NCBI GenBank assembly: GCA_963740215.1
Contig: CAVUDJ010000005.1
Coordinates: 310,001-374,000 of the forward strand
Reading direction: 5' to 3'
Origin: CAVVAL01 sp963740215
GTDB taxonomy: Bacteria; Actinomycetota; Actinomycetes; Mycobacteriales; Cryptosporangiaceae
Length of the DNA stretch: 64,000 bases
Positions 34,517-45,500 of the stretch are shown piece after piece. Position 1 is the first letter of the stretch. Each line of letters opens with the position of its first letter. Below the pieces are notes generated by a model. That model ran no database searches, had not been told where the DNA came from, and was given only the letters and a program-made list of their open reading frames with translations. A program made the translations under genes and the position numbers.

Positions 34517-35504
34517 GGCCTTGCTGGCACTCGCCGCCCTCACGCTGGTCACGGCGTGCGGCGACCGCACCGGGCCCGCCGGAGTGGCGCCCGGAACACC
34601 GTCCGCCAGCCAGTCGCCGTCCGCTGCCGCCGCCGAAACAGGCGTGCCGCTGCCCCTCACCGGCGTCCCCGGTAAAGACCCACAGGCGTTCAGCCGGCCC
34701 GTGCTCGCCGCCGTCCTCCGGTTCACGCCCGGGCGGCCGGTCATCGGGGCCGACGCCGCCGACATCGTCTACCAGGAGCCCGGCAAGGGCGCCGACCACC
34801 GGCTCGTGGCGCTGTTCCACTCCCACGACCCGGCCAAGCTCGGTCCGTTCGGCAACACCCAGCCGTCCGACGCCCTGCTGCTGCGGCTACTCAAACCGGT
34901 CTATGCCCATGCCGGTGGTGCCGAACGGCTCACATCCCGGCTCACCGGCGCGAACCTCGTACAGGTCAGTCCGGCGCAGTCGGGCGCAGCGTTCAGCAGC
35001 GTCGGCGGCAGCGTGTACGCCGCCCCGGCCACGCTGCGCAAGGCCGCCGGCCCGCGCGCCGGCCGCCCGCTGCAACTTCTCTCGTACGGCGAGCCGGAGC
35101 AGCCGCTCGTGGAACGGCCGGCGGCCACGGTGACCTCGGTAACGGTGACCGTGCCAGGCAAACCCTCACAAATCTGGATTCATGACGCCAACGGATGGCT
35201 GCAGACCGGCGCAGGCGCCCCCCGCGTGCGGGTCGCCAACCTCCTCATACCGCAGGCCGTCTACCGGGATCTTCGCGCCGACAAGACCGGCACGCTCGTC
35301 GCCGAACCCAGCATGTACGGCACCGGCCCGCTCACCGCCATCTCGGGTGACCAGCTCGCGAAGGGCGTGTGGCGGCGTCCCACCGACAAGTCGCCGTTCA
35401 CGTACACCGACAGTGCCGGGGTGCCGCTGCGGCTCGCGCCCGGGCGCACCTGGATCCTGCTGGCTCCCGCCGGTACCGCTGTGGCAGGCACGAGTGCGCG
35501 CTAA
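34506..35504 (+). CDS. DUF3048 (YerB-like) lipoprotein
   Basis: 332 residues starting at ATG 34506, overlapping the Wzz gene by 11 bp. The signal MRAEALLALAALTLVTACGD has a lipobox ending in cysteine. The rest matches DUF3048: FSRPVLAAVLRFTPGRPVIG, DIVYQEPGKGADHRLVALFH, then QLAKGVWRRPTDKSPFTYTD and LAPGRTWILLAP. The role is unknown. Position inside a Wzz-Wzx unit suggests work at the outside of the membrane on the same glycan. Confidence 0.85.
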   Translation: MRAEALLALAALTLVTACGDRTGPAGVAPGTPSASQSPSAAAAETGVPLPLTGVPGKDPQAFSRPVLAAVLRFTPGRPVIGADAADIVYQEPGKGADHRLVALFHSHDPAKLGPFGNTQPSDALLLRLLKPVYAHAGGAERLTSRLTGANLVQVSPAQSGAAFSSVGGSVYAAPATLRKAAGPRAGRPLQLLSYGEPEQPLVERPAATVTSVTVTVPGKPSQIWIHDANGWLQTGAGAPRVRVANLLIPQAVYRDLRADKTGTLVAEPSMYGTGPLTAISGDQLAKGVWRRPTDKSPFTYTDSAGVPLRLAPGRTWILLAPAGTAVAGTSAR

Positions 35505-35510
35505 CAGGGA

Positions 35511-35542
35511 CAGCCGGCCAGTGCCCTGTTGGTGGGTGCTCT
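35511..35542. repeat. 32-bp dispersed repeat, copy 1
   Basis: Matches 54941-54972 at 31 of 32 positions (it begins CAGCCGGCCAGTGCCCTGTT). This copy fills most of the gap between the DUF3048 stop and flippase start. With AACAGGGAC just upstream, it can form a hairpin of about 9 bp. Confidence 0.8.
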
Positions 35543-35544
35543 AA

Positions 35545-37074
35545 ATGACGGCTACTGCGCAGAAGTCTGGCGCCGAACTGGGGCGGCTCGCCCGGGGCGG
35601 GGCGCTCAACCTGCTCGCCGCCGGCGTCACGGGCATCGCCAACCTGGTGCTCGTCGTCATGGTCACGAGGGGTTTCCCGCCCGCCCTCGCCGGCATCTTC
35701 TTCGCCGCGACCACCGTCTTCCTCCTCGCCGCGCGGATCGCCGAACTCGGCACCAGCACCGGCCTCGTCTACTTCGTGGCCCGGTTCCGTGCGCGCGGCG
35801 AGCAGCACCGCATCCGCGCGGTGTTCCGCGTGGCGTACCCCGTCGTGCTCACAGCGGCGGTGCTCGCCGGGCTGGTGCTGTTCGTGTTCGCACCGACCTG
35901 GGCCGAGCTTGCCGTCGCGGGCGACCCGGGGCCGTTCACCACGCTGGTGCGGATCCTGGCCGTCTTCGTCCCGCTCGCGGTCGTAGCGGAGACGTGCCTC
36001 GCCGCGACCCGGGGATACGGCAAGATGCGCCCGACGGCGCTGGTGGAGAAGGTCGCGCGGCCGCTCGCGCAGCTCGCGCTCATCGCGGTCGCGATCGCCG
36101 TCGGCACGGGCGAGGCGTTGACGCTGGCCTGGGTCGCGCCGTACGCCGGCACCGCGCTCGCCGCGTGGTGGTTCCTGCGCCGGACTTCTGCGGTTCACAT
36201 GCGCCCTCAGGGGTCGCATCTGAACCGGCCGATGGCCCGCGAGTTCTGGCGGTTCACGGCTCCGCGCGCGCTCACGGGGGTGGTCCAGCTCGCGCTCCAG
36301 CGGTTCGACATCGTGCTGGTGGCGGCGCTACGCGGCCCCACCGACGCCGCGATCTACGCCGCCGCGACCCGGTTCCTCGTGATCGGCCAGATGGTGAACC
36401 AGGCCCTGACGCACGTCGTCGAGCCGAAGCTGAGCGAGTTGCTGGGCCGTGACGACCACCGCGCCAGCCGCACCGTCTACCAGACCTCGACATGCTGGAT
36501 CGTGCTGCTCAACTGGCCGTTCTACCTGTCGTTCGCCGTGTGTGCGCCGCTCGTGCTGCAGCTGTTCGGCCCGGTGTACCAGGAAGGCGAGCCGGCCGTG
36601 CTGGTACTCACCGCGGCGATGCTCGTGGCCTCGGGCTGCGGCATGGTGCAGACCGTCCTCAACATGGCTGGGCGCACCGCGTGGAACCTCGGCAACGCCG
36701 TTCTCGCGCTCACCCTGAACGTCACGATCGACCTGCTGCTGATCCCCCACCTCGGGATCGTCGGCGCGGCGATCGGCTGGGCCACCGCGATCCTCACCGT
36801 CAACCTGCTCGCGCTGGCGCAGGTCGGCCGCTCGCTGCGGCTGCACCCGCTCGGCGCCGGGACACGCCTCGCGATGGTGCTCGCGGTCGGGTGCTTCGGG
36901 CTGATCCCTCTCGCAGGGCGGCTCACCGCAGGCGACGGGTGGCTTCCGCTCGTGGCCTCGCTCGTCGCGGGCATCGCGGTCTACCTTGGTCTGTGCTGGA
37001 AGTTCCGGCGGCGCCTCGACCTGGACGCGCTGCTGGCGCTGCGCCGACGGACCAAGACGGGAGGGGCCGCGTGA
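35545..37074 (+). CDS. Wzx-type polysaccharide flippase
   Basis: 509 residues, strongly hydrophobic with about 14 membrane segments, of the MATE-like polysaccharide exporter family. Examples are LNLLAAGVTGIANLVLVVMV near the N-terminus, a middle loop with REFWRFTAPRALTGVVQLAL and FDIVLVAALRGPTDAAIYAA, and NVTIDLLLIPHLGIVGAAIG in the C-terminal half. It would flip undecaprenyl-linked repeat units across the membrane. It overlaps the next Wzz gene by GTGA. The 32-bp repeat lies just before its start. Confidence 0.9.
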   Translation: MTATAQKSGAELGRLARGGALNLLAAGVTGIANLVLVVMVTRGFPPALAGIFFAATTVFLLAARIAELGTSTGLVYFVARFRARGEQHRIRAVFRVAYPVVLTAAVLAGLVLFVFAPTWAELAVAGDPGPFTTLVRILAVFVPLAVVAETCLAATRGYGKMRPTALVEKVARPLAQLALIAVAIAVGTGEALTLAWVAPYAGTALAAWWFLRRTSAVHMRPQGSHLNRPMAREFWRFTAPRALTGVVQLALQRFDIVLVAALRGPTDAAIYAAATRFLVIGQMVNQALTHVVEPKLSELLGRDDHRASRTVYQTSTCWIVLLNWPFYLSFAVCAPLVLQLFGPVYQEGEPAVLVLTAAMLVASGCGMVQTVLNMAGRTAWNLGNAVLALTLNVTIDLLLIPHLGIVGAAIGWATAILTVNLLALAQVGRSLRLHPLGAGTRLAMVLAVGCFGLIPLAGRLTAGDGWLPLVASLVAGIAVYLGLCWKFRRRLDLDALLALRRRTKTGGAA

Positions 37075-38501
37075 CGAAGAACGCCTCCCTCCACGCCGAC
37101 GTCTACTGGTCGCTGCTGCGACGCCGTTGGCCGAGCGTCACCGCGGGCGTGGCTCTCGGGCTGATCGCCGCCGGGGTGGTGCTGGGGTTCGCACCGGCGC
37201 GGTACGTGGCCACCGCCGACGTGCTCGTGCTGCCCCTGCGCACCGACCTCACGCCGACGTCGAGCACCGGCTCGCCCGCCCGCGTGAACCTCGACACCGA
37301 GGCACAGATCGTGCGGTCGGCCGACGTGCTGACGGCCGTGAGCGCCGAACTCGGGCCGGAGTACCCGGTAGAACGGTTGGCTACGGACATCCGGGTCACC
37401 GCCCCGGTCAACACGACGGTCCTCGCGCTCGGCTTCCCCGCGTCGACGCCGAGCGAAGCGAGGCGGGGTGCGCTGGCGTTCGCCCACGCCTACCTCGCCA
37501 GCCGTACCGCAGAGGGCCTCGAGGTCATCGCGGAACGGAAGCGGTCGCTCCAGGTCGAGATCAACGCGTACCAGAAGGAACTGCAGCGGGTGGCGCCTGC
37601 CGCCGAGTTCACCGCCAGCCCCGTCGACCGCGCGCTCGCCGAAGCCCGCCGTGGCGTGCTCATGCGCCAGCTGGACGAGGTCACGGGCAAGCTCCAGCGG
37701 CTCAACACCACGCCGCTCGACCCGGGCGAGATCATCCACGAGCCCGAGTTGCCGACCCGCCCGGAGACGCCGACGCCCGAACTGGTCGGACCGTCCGGGC
37801 TGATGGCTGGGCTCATCCTGGGCCTCGGTTTCGCGGGACTGCGCGATCGGATCGACCGCCGGGTGCGGCGCATGCCGATCGGACCGCTGCTGGCCGCGGT
37901 GCCGCGGGCCGACGTCGCCGCCGACTCGCCGGCCACCTCGGGCCCGTCGTATGAGCACGCCCGGCGGCTGGCCAACCGGCTGATGCGCGCGCTCGACGAG
38001 GATCCCGTGCTGCGGGCGGTCGTCGTGCTCCCTGTGGGCGCTCCCGTCGCCGGCCTCACCGCGCAGGTCGCGGTGGCCGCCGCCCGCAGCGGCCTGCGGA
38101 CTCTGCTCGTCCCCACGGACCGCCTGCCCGACCTTGCCACCAGCGGGCTCGCCATCGCCGCGCCGGCCGAGGCCGAGATGCTACGTGCGGTGGTCGCCAA
38201 CGGCCGGGACGCCTACGAGCTGGTGCTCGTCGAGGCGCCTCCGGTCAGCGCGGGCACCGACGCGCAGACGTTGGCGTCCTGGTCGGACGGGGTCGTGGTG
38301 ACGGTCGCTCCCGGCCACACGCGGCGCTCCGAACTCGCCACCGCACTCGGCCAGCTGGAAAGGGTCGGCGCGCCCGTTATCGGAGCGGTCAGCATCGACG
38401 TGCCTGGCTTCTTCGGCCGCCTGCGGAAGCGCCCGGCTCCCGCCGAGCCGGCGCCGTCCGCATCGGCACCAACCGCCCGGGTCCCTGCCGCCCACCGCTA
38501 G
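37071..38501 (+). CDS. Wzz/Wzc-like chain-length protein (second copy)
   Basis: 476 residues from a GTG at 37071 behind GGGAGGGG. The architecture matches the first copy: a helix (VTAGVALGLIAAGVVLGFA), an external domain with VLPLRTDLTPTSSTGSPARV and NLDTEAQIVRSADVLTAVSA, a coiled segment around AERKRSLQVEINAYQKELQR, a second helix (GLMAGLILGLGFAGL), and a P-loop-like fold without Walker A (VVVLPVGAPVAGLTAQVAVA). The C-terminal tail is proline/alanine-rich. It may form mixed oligomers with the first copy or serve a different polymer. Confidence 0.85.
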   Translation: MTKNASLHADVYWSLLRRRWPSVTAGVALGLIAAGVVLGFAPARYVATADVLVLPLRTDLTPTSSTGSPARVNLDTEAQIVRSADVLTAVSAELGPEYPVERLATDIRVTAPVNTTVLALGFPASTPSEARRGALAFAHAYLASRTAEGLEVIAERKRSLQVEINAYQKELQRVAPAAEFTASPVDRALAEARRGVLMRQLDEVTGKLQRLNTTPLDPGEIIHEPELPTRPETPTPELVGPSGLMAGLILGLGFAGLRDRIDRRVRRMPIGPLLAAVPRADVAADSPATSGPSYEHARRLANRLMRALDEDPVLRAVVVLPVGAPVAGLTAQVAVAAARSGLRTLLVPTDRLPDLATSGLAIAAPAEAEMLRAVVANGRDAYELVLVEAPPVSAGTDAQTLASWSDGVVVTVAPGHTRRSELATALGQLERVGAPVIGAVSIDVPGFFGRLRKRPAPAEPAPSASAPTARVPAAHR

Positions 38502-38518
38502 TGCGTCGCGGGAGACAG

Positions 38519-39263
38519 TCACGCGTTGGTCGCGAGTGGCTTTCCGAACTGCGTGATCCGATCGTGGTACCTGCGCACCGTGTACTGGCGGTCGTCCCCC
38601 CAGGCGTCGACCTGGCGGCTGACTCGCAGGCCAGCCGTCTTGCGCCCAGCCGGCGACCATCGTTGCCGACACGTTCGAACGGTTTCCGCCATCGCGCAGC
38701 CGCCGCTGACTGACAACTCGCTGCAGGACACGGCCCGGCCTCCCGGCGCGTCTCGTCAACGGTTCGATCGTCAGCGACCAGTCGGGCTTGTCGGCGTGGT
38801 GGATCACGCCAGTGCCACCCGGGGCGAGCACCCGGGCGAACTCGCGCAGATACCCCTGTATGACATCGGAATCCATATGAACGAATGAGTCGAACGACCA
38901 GACGAAATCGACTGATTCAGCTGGCAAGAACGCCAACGAGCAACCGTCTGTGAGGTGATAGCTGACATTGGCGTGGTCGGCGAAGCGCTCGCGGCATTGG
39001 TCCAAGCAACTCGCGTTGATCTCGACGAGCGCTACCGACTTGGCCCGCGCCAGCAGATGCTCGGTCCAGCGCCCATGTCCTGGGGCGATCTCCAACACAC
39101 GAGCGGCCTCCGTGTACGGGGTGATGAACTCGCGCACCAGTTCGCGCTTCCACTCCGCGTAGGGCTGTCCGCAGTGGACGGCCGAGCCCGACCATTCGTC
39201 TCCGGCTGCTCGCCAATCATGCTCCTCACTCCAGACGCGCTTGTTCCATTCGATCGATGGCAT
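38519..39263 (-). CDS. SAM-dependent class I methyltransferase, one frameshift
   Basis: About 247 residues. Motif I is ARVLEIAPGHGRWTEHLL. VALVEINASCLDQCRERF (acidic ribose contact), VDFVWSFDSFVHM and YLREFARVLAPGGTGVIHHA complete the Rossmann core. A shift near 38700 switches the frame, and the C-terminus ends AWGDDRQYTVRRYHDRITQF then GKPLATNA. It resembles methyltransferases that act on sugars in surface-polysaccharide loci. It converges on the second Wzz gene with 17 bp between stops. Confidence 0.8.
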
Positions 39264-39398
39264 GTGGCCTCCCTGTTGTCTCAGCGATGCGGAGTGCGCA
39301 CCACGATCGTTCCATCACCCATACGCCGGCAGGCGCCCACCTGCCGATGCGGACAATGCCCGATGGGTCGGCCCGAGTCGTTTTGTCATGGCCCCTCG

Positions 39399-42243
39399 TC
39401 AGTCGGTGAGAGTGACCGTCCACATGGTGGCCTTGGCGCTGACCCCGTTCGCCGTGGCCGTCAGACCGCCCTGCTGCCCGGCCGACGCGGGCTCCGCGCT
39501 GTCCGTGGCGAGCGAGGTTATCCGCCCGCCGCCGGTGCCGAACGACGTGCTGCGCACCGTCTGGCCGGTCGGCGCCATCCACGCGGTCGTCGCCGACGTG
39601 TTGTCTGCCCAGTACGACACCACCCACGCCGGGTTGGCGAGGTCGAGCAGCGGCGTCGCGTGCGATCCGGTCGACACCGTCTCAGCGGCACCGGCGTACG
39701 CGGACACGACCGGGCCGGTCGGCGCTGTGCCCCGGTACGCCGCCAACAGGAAGTCCGCCTTGGCCGCGGCTGAGAGCCCGACCGTGACGCTGGCAGGTTC
39801 GCCAGCACCGGCCACACGCTGCCACAACGCTGTGGTGATCCCGCTCGCCCCCTGGACCGTGTGGACCCGCGTCCACCCGGCCGGGTCGGTCATCGTCGCG
39901 GTGCTGCTGGCGATCGTGCCGAACAGCAGCAGCCCGTCACCGGACTCGACGCCGGCTGGCAGCCCGACCTGGTACGACGCGAGGTTGCCGGTGACGCTGG
40001 TCTTGCCGACGAACGAGACGGGCACCTGCGGGTAGTCCACGGTCACGGGCTGGGTGAGCGTATCCGTGGCGCCCTTGTTGTCGGTGACGGTAAGTGTCAC
40101 CTGGTACGTGCCGGGCGCCGCGAAGGTGTGTGACGTGCTGCTCGCGCTCAGCAAGGAGCTGTCACCGAAGTCCCAGGCCGAAGCCACGATCGTGCCGTCC
40201 GGGTCGGACGAGGCCGAGCCGTCGAACGTGCATGCCAGCCCGGTGCACTCGGAGCTGAACGCGGCCACTGGCGACTGGTTCGTGGCCACCATGGGCGGTG
40301 CGTAGAGGAACAGGCCGCGGGTGCGCCAGTCGGCGCCGTCCAGCATGGGGCTGCTCACCACGCTGGCGGTGCCGGCCACCGGTGCGCCGTTCGTGAAGTC
40401 GACCCTCGTCAGCGAGCCGCTGTTGCGGTCGGCCAGGTAGAGCTTGCCGTTGTCGAGGAACGCGCCACCGGCGTTGCTGAAGTTGACGCCGGTGATGCTC
40501 GGACTCGCGGTGTATCGCAGGGCGCCGATCAGGTTGTTCTGCGGCGTGAAGTACCGGTAGAAGAGCGACGACTGACCGGAGAGCGTGAAGTACAGCCGCC
40601 CGTCCGCGAAGAACATCGACGTGATGCTCGACGTCTCGGTGTGCCAGGCGGTCAGGCGCGTCAGCTGGTCGTGGGTGTTGACCGCGGTGAGCGGACCGAA
40701 TGTCGTGCCGTCGAACGTGCGGGAGTAGAAGTTGCTGTCGCTCCAGCCGTAGTACAGCGTGCCGTTGATCATCGTCGTGCCGCGGACTGAGCCCCATCCG
40801 ATGCCAGACGCCGGCTCCAGCGAGGTGGGGCCCGGCACGTCACCGTCGAACGTCCGCTTCTGAAGGTCGTTCGTGTTGAACAGGCCGTACCGCCCGGCGA
40901 GGTAGGTGTCGCCAGGGAGCGAGCCGGTGCTCGTCGGGGCGATCAGCGTGCCACCCGCGAGCCGCAACAACGCGATACGGCCGTGGTAGGAGTTGCCCGC
41001 GATCCGGTCGGTGTCGCTGCCGACCCACAGGCCCTGCGGGGTGGCGAGCATGTCGAAGACACCGACGCCCTTGGTGCGGCCCGGGTTCCAGCTCAGTGGC
41101 AGGCCGTTGGCCGGGTCGAGTGCGGCGATGCCCTCGCGGGACACCGCGCCACCGCCGGGGGACGACGCCGCGAACGGGTTGTTCTCCCAGCGGAAGTGGC
41201 CACCGACGTAGACGACGGCGCCCGTAATGGCGACCGCGTAGGTGGTGTCGCCGCCGGTCTTGTCGACCCACGTCGGCAGGATCCCGGTGCCGGTGCCGGC
41301 CGTCTCGAACCGCTGAGTGGTGTCGCAGGACGAGGTCGAGCCGCCGCCGTAACCGCCGGTGGTGCTGACCACGAAGTAGGAGCCGTCCGGCGAGATGTCC
41401 AGGTCACGCATGTAGCTCTGGAACCCCGACGAGCAGGTGTGGGTGTACTGGTTGGTAGCCCAGTTCGCGAGCGCTGCGCTCGGGCCGCTGATGTCGAGCA
41501 TGGCGATCTGCCGGCGTGCGGAGCCACCAACTGTGGTGAAGTTCCCCACCGCGACCAGCCGCATGCCGTCCGGCGTGATGTCGAACTTGGCGACCTGCGT
41601 GACGCCGCCGTTGTGCACGCCGCTGAAGGTCACGCCCTGGTAGGCGTCACGAGCACCGGTGGTGGGGTTGAGCGTGACGAGGCCCGCGCCCGCGCTGCCG
41701 GCGACGGTCTGGAAGGTGCCGGCGGTCCACAGGCGGCCACCGGACATGCGAAGGTCCTTGACCCGGCCGTCCATCGAGGGCGGGGTGAAGCCGGCGACCC
41801 GCTGGCCGTTCGCGATGGTCAGCCGCGCCAGGCTCTTGGACGCCTGCCCGTTGACGTTGTTGAAGAAGCCGCCGGCGTAGACGGACTGGCCGTCGGGCGC
41901 GACCAGCAGCGACGTGACCTCGCCGTCGAACGACGGCACGAACGTCGTGCTGAGGACACCCGTCGTGGCGCTGAACGCGACGATGTTGTTGCGGGTGAGG
42001 ATCGTCGGATCGTCGTCGGGTTGGACCTGGCTGAACATTCCCGCCGAGGATCATCGTGTCGCCGGCCTGGACGATCGCGTTGACCTGCCCGTCGAGAACG
42101 TGCGGGGTGAAGCGGGCGGCCTGATCGCTGACGACGTGGTCGTGTGGCGCCTGGACGCTGAAAGCCGTGGGAGCTATCGCGACGCCGGCGCCGAACACCA
42201 GCGCACCGGTCGCGACCACCGTCAACAGGCGACGACTGCGCAC
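39399..42243 (-). CDS. Giant secreted beta-propeller/PKD protein A, one frameshift
   Basis: About 948 residues from a GTG at 42243 after GGAGGATAA. A Sec signal (RRLLTVVATGALVFGAGVAI) precedes a repeat-rich beta-propeller like DUF5122 (NNIVAFSATTGVLSTTFVPS, VTSLLVAPDGQSVYAGGFFN, GGRLWTAGTFQTVAG). A second half-propeller has the repeated DSNFYSRTFDGTTFGPLTAV pattern. A PKD domain (SDPDGTIVASAWDFGD) and a C-terminal beta-sandwich (YWADNTSATTAWMAPTGQTV) close the protein. The frame shifts near 42038. Its paralogue lies directly upstream. Likely a surface-attached or matrix protein, perhaps glycan-binding. Confidence 0.85.
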
Positions 42244-42374
42244 TTATCCTCCAGAGTGGACATACGTAACAAAGGGCTAGACGTGGCTCGGGCCAGCCCC
42301 CACCGCCCCAAAACGTCCACGCACCGGCAGTCTTTACTACCAGACGCACTTGGTGAAGAAGATCAGGTGACTCC

Positions 42375-42404
42375 CCGGGGAAATACCACCCGATCGGTCG
42401 AACC
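42375..42404 (-). promoter_or_regulatory. Shared 30-bp upstream motif, copy A
   Basis: Identical at 25 of 30 positions to 45965-45994, including CCGGGGAAATAC and TCGGT-GAACC blocks. It lies 131 bp upstream of paralogue A. It is a likely common promoter or operator because the rest of the two upstream regions differs. Confidence 0.55.
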
Positions 42405-42474
42405 TCAGGCACCGTTCAATGCCAACGACCCACGCCGTACGTGACAAACCCGCACGTCACGGGCCCGCGCCCAC

Positions 42475-42522
42475 ATGAGGGTGCCCTTCATGGGCCGATG
42501 GCCGCATGAAGGGCACCCTCAT
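42475..42522. terminator. Perfect 18-bp hairpin downstream of paralogue B
   Basis: ATGAGGGTGCCCTTCATG pairs perfectly with CATGAAGGGCACCCTCAT around GGCCGATGGCCG, which can also pair internally. It begins 9 bp beyond the paralogue B stop on the minus strand. Confidence 0.85.
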
Positions 42523-42531
42523 CAAAACGGA

Positions 42532-45500
42532 TCAGTCGGTCAGCGCCACCGTCCACATCGTCGCCTTGACGTTGGCCGAGTCCGCAGTTGCCGTCAGCCC
42601 GCCCTGGTTACCAGGAGCGGCCGGCGCACCACCGTCGGTGCTGATCGAGCAGATGTGTCCGCCGCCGGTGCCGCAGCCCGTGACCCGGACGGTCTGGCCG
42701 CCGGGAGCGGTCCATACCGTCGTCGCCGACGTGTTGTCCGCCCAGTGCGAGACGATCCACGCCGGGCTGGCGGTGGTGAGCGACGGCGTCACGTGCGCAC
42801 CGGTCGTGGCGGTCTCCGCCACGCCGTTGTGCGCCGCCACCACGGCGCCGGCCGCGGTGCCCCGGTACGCCAGCAGCGTCAGGTCGGACTTGACCAGCGC
42901 CGACAGCGTCGTCGTCACCGTGGTCGGTTCGGATGCACCGGCCACCCGCTGCCACAGCCGCGTGGTGATGCCACTCGCCTGCACGGTCCGCACCGGCGTC
43001 CAGCCAGCCGGGTCGGACATCGTCGCAGTGCCGCTGGCCACGGTGCCGAAGAGCAGCATCCCGTCACCGGCGGTCACCCCGGCCGGCCGCGTCACCTGCA
43101 CGGTTGTGGCGTTGATGTTCGTGTTGGCCGCGCCGACGAACGACACCGGCGTGGACGGCGCCGCCACCGTGACCTGCTGGGTCACCGAGTCGGTCGCGCC
43201 GTCGTTGTCGGTGACGGTCAGCTGCACGTTGTAGGTGCCGCCGGCCGCGTACGCGTGCGTCGTCGTCGCACCCGTCGCAGTGCCGCCATCGCCGAAGTTC
43301 CACGCCCAGGACACGATGCCGCCGTCGGGGTCGGACGAGCCCGTACCCGAGTAGTTGCAGCTCAAGCCGGTGCAGTTGATCTGCGCGACGGCCGTCGGGT
43401 CCTGGTTCGGTGGCGGAGCGCCCCCGGCCGGGGCGAACAGGAACATCGCACGGGCCCGCCAGTCGGCACCGCCTTCCGCCTCACCGGTACCGGCGACAGG
43501 CGCCCCGTTTGCCCAGGCATAGCTGGTCAGCAAGCCGGTCACCCGGTCTGCGAGGTACAGGCGCCCGCCGGCCATGAACGCGCCGGCAGCGTTGCTGAAG
43601 TTGAAGCCGGGCGTGCTGGCCGTCGTCCGCAGCGTGCTGACCACGTTGCTCTCCGGCGTGAAGCCGCGGTGGAACAGCGACGCCGAACCGGCGAGCGTGT
43701 AGTAGAGCCGGCCGTTGCTGTCGTCATAGAACATCGACGTGATGTTCGGGACATCGGAGTGCCAACTGGCGAGCTGCACCAGCAGGTCGTGCGTGTTGAC
43801 GATCGTCTGCGGGCCGAACGTCGTGCCGTTGAACGTGCGGTAGTAGAAGTTGCTGTCGGTCGAGCCGTAGTAGACGCGGCCGTTGATCATCACGGCACCG
43901 CGCGTCTGGCCCCAGGCGACAGGGGAAGCCAGCGTCGAATCAGGGCCGGCGCCACCGTTCTCGTCGACCGCCCGGTGCCGGAGCTGGTCCAGGTCGGCGT
44001 CCACCGGCGGGATGTCGGTCCGGATGACCTCGATCGCGTTGATCAGCGGGTTCTCGACGAGGTGACCGAAGTCGATGTCGACGTTGCCGTCACTGGTGAT
44101 GTTGTACGCCTTCATCACGGCGCGCTGGTCGCCGACGTCCGCGACGATGTCGTAGTTGACCAGGCGCGGTACGCCGTCGACGGTGACGTTGAAAACGCGC
44201 TGACCCGCGCCCGACGTGCAGGTGCACCGGTTAGCGAGGTACAGCCGCACCTGGATCGGCGTTCCCGCCGCGACCGGCAGGTTCCACTCCATCTCGGGCA
44301 GCGCCAGCCGGGTCCCACCTCTCGCTGTTGAACAGCGTGACAGGGGTGTTCGGCGGCACACTGGCGTCGTACGGAACCGAGCCGGTCCACCCGGCCGCGT
44401 TGCTGCCGCTGTTGCGCAGCGGGTTGGTCGTGCCGCTGTCCGCCGACCAGTCAGGGCCGGGGAGCGTCGCCGGCACGCTCGCGCCACCGGCGTTGATCCG
44501 GTAGAGCACCGACGGGTCAGGCGGCATGGCGATCTGGCCGCCCTGGTAGACGCGGCCGGGCAGCGTGCCGGTGCCACGCGGCGGGATCACGGCGCCGCCC
44601 GCCAGTGGCATGAGCGCGATCCGCGCCCGGTACGAGAAGTTGCCGATGCGGTCGGTGTCGCTGCCGACCCACAGGCCCTGCGGGGTGGCAAGCATGTCGA
44701 AGACGCCGACGCCGAGCGTCCGGCCGGGGTTCCAGCTCAGCGGGAGGCCGTTGGTCGGGTCGAGCGCGACGATGCCCTGCCTGTCCACCGCACCCGGCCC
44801 GGCACGGTCACCGGCGAGCGGGTTGTTGGCCCAGCGGAAGTGCCCGCCGACGTAGACGGCAACGCCGGTGATCGCGACAGCGTAGCTCGTGTCGCCGCCT
44901 GTGTAGTTGATCCACGTCGGCATCGCGCCGGGGCCGACGTGCCCGGTCTCGAACCGTGCGTGCGTGTCACACGCGGACGGCGGAGCGCGGTAGGCACCGG
45001 TGTCGCTCACCACGAAGTAGCTGCCCTCGGGCGAGATGTCGAGGTCACGCATGTACGAGTTGAAGACCGACGCGCACGTCGACGTGTAGAACGTGGTCTG
45101 CCAGCTCGACAGCGCCGCCGCGCCGCCCGTCAGGTCGAGCATGAAGATCTGCCGCCGGTCCTGGCCGGCGACCTGGGTGAAGTTGCCGATGCCGACGAGC
45201 TTCGTACCGTCCGGCGTGATGTCGAACTTCAGCAGCTGGTTGGCGCCACCGTTGTGGACCCCGGTAATCGGCAGGTCCATGTACGGGTCGCGGGCACCGG
45301 TCGCCGGGTTGAGCGTGGCGAGCGCGGGTCGCGACACACCCGCGACGGTCTGGAACGTGCCCGCGATCCACAGCCGCCCGTTGGAGAGCTTGATGTCCTT
45401 GACCCGGCCGTTCATCGCCGGAGGCGTGAAGCCCGCGGTGCGCTGGCCGTTGGAGACGTTGATGCGCGTGAGGCTCTGCGACGCCGTCCCGTTGACGTTA

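Noticed and set aside
32758..35133. Plus-strand frame of about 790 codons covering the Wzz control region
   Set aside because: The composition is arginine/proline shadow. The Wzz and DUF3048 genes in other frames account for the coding.
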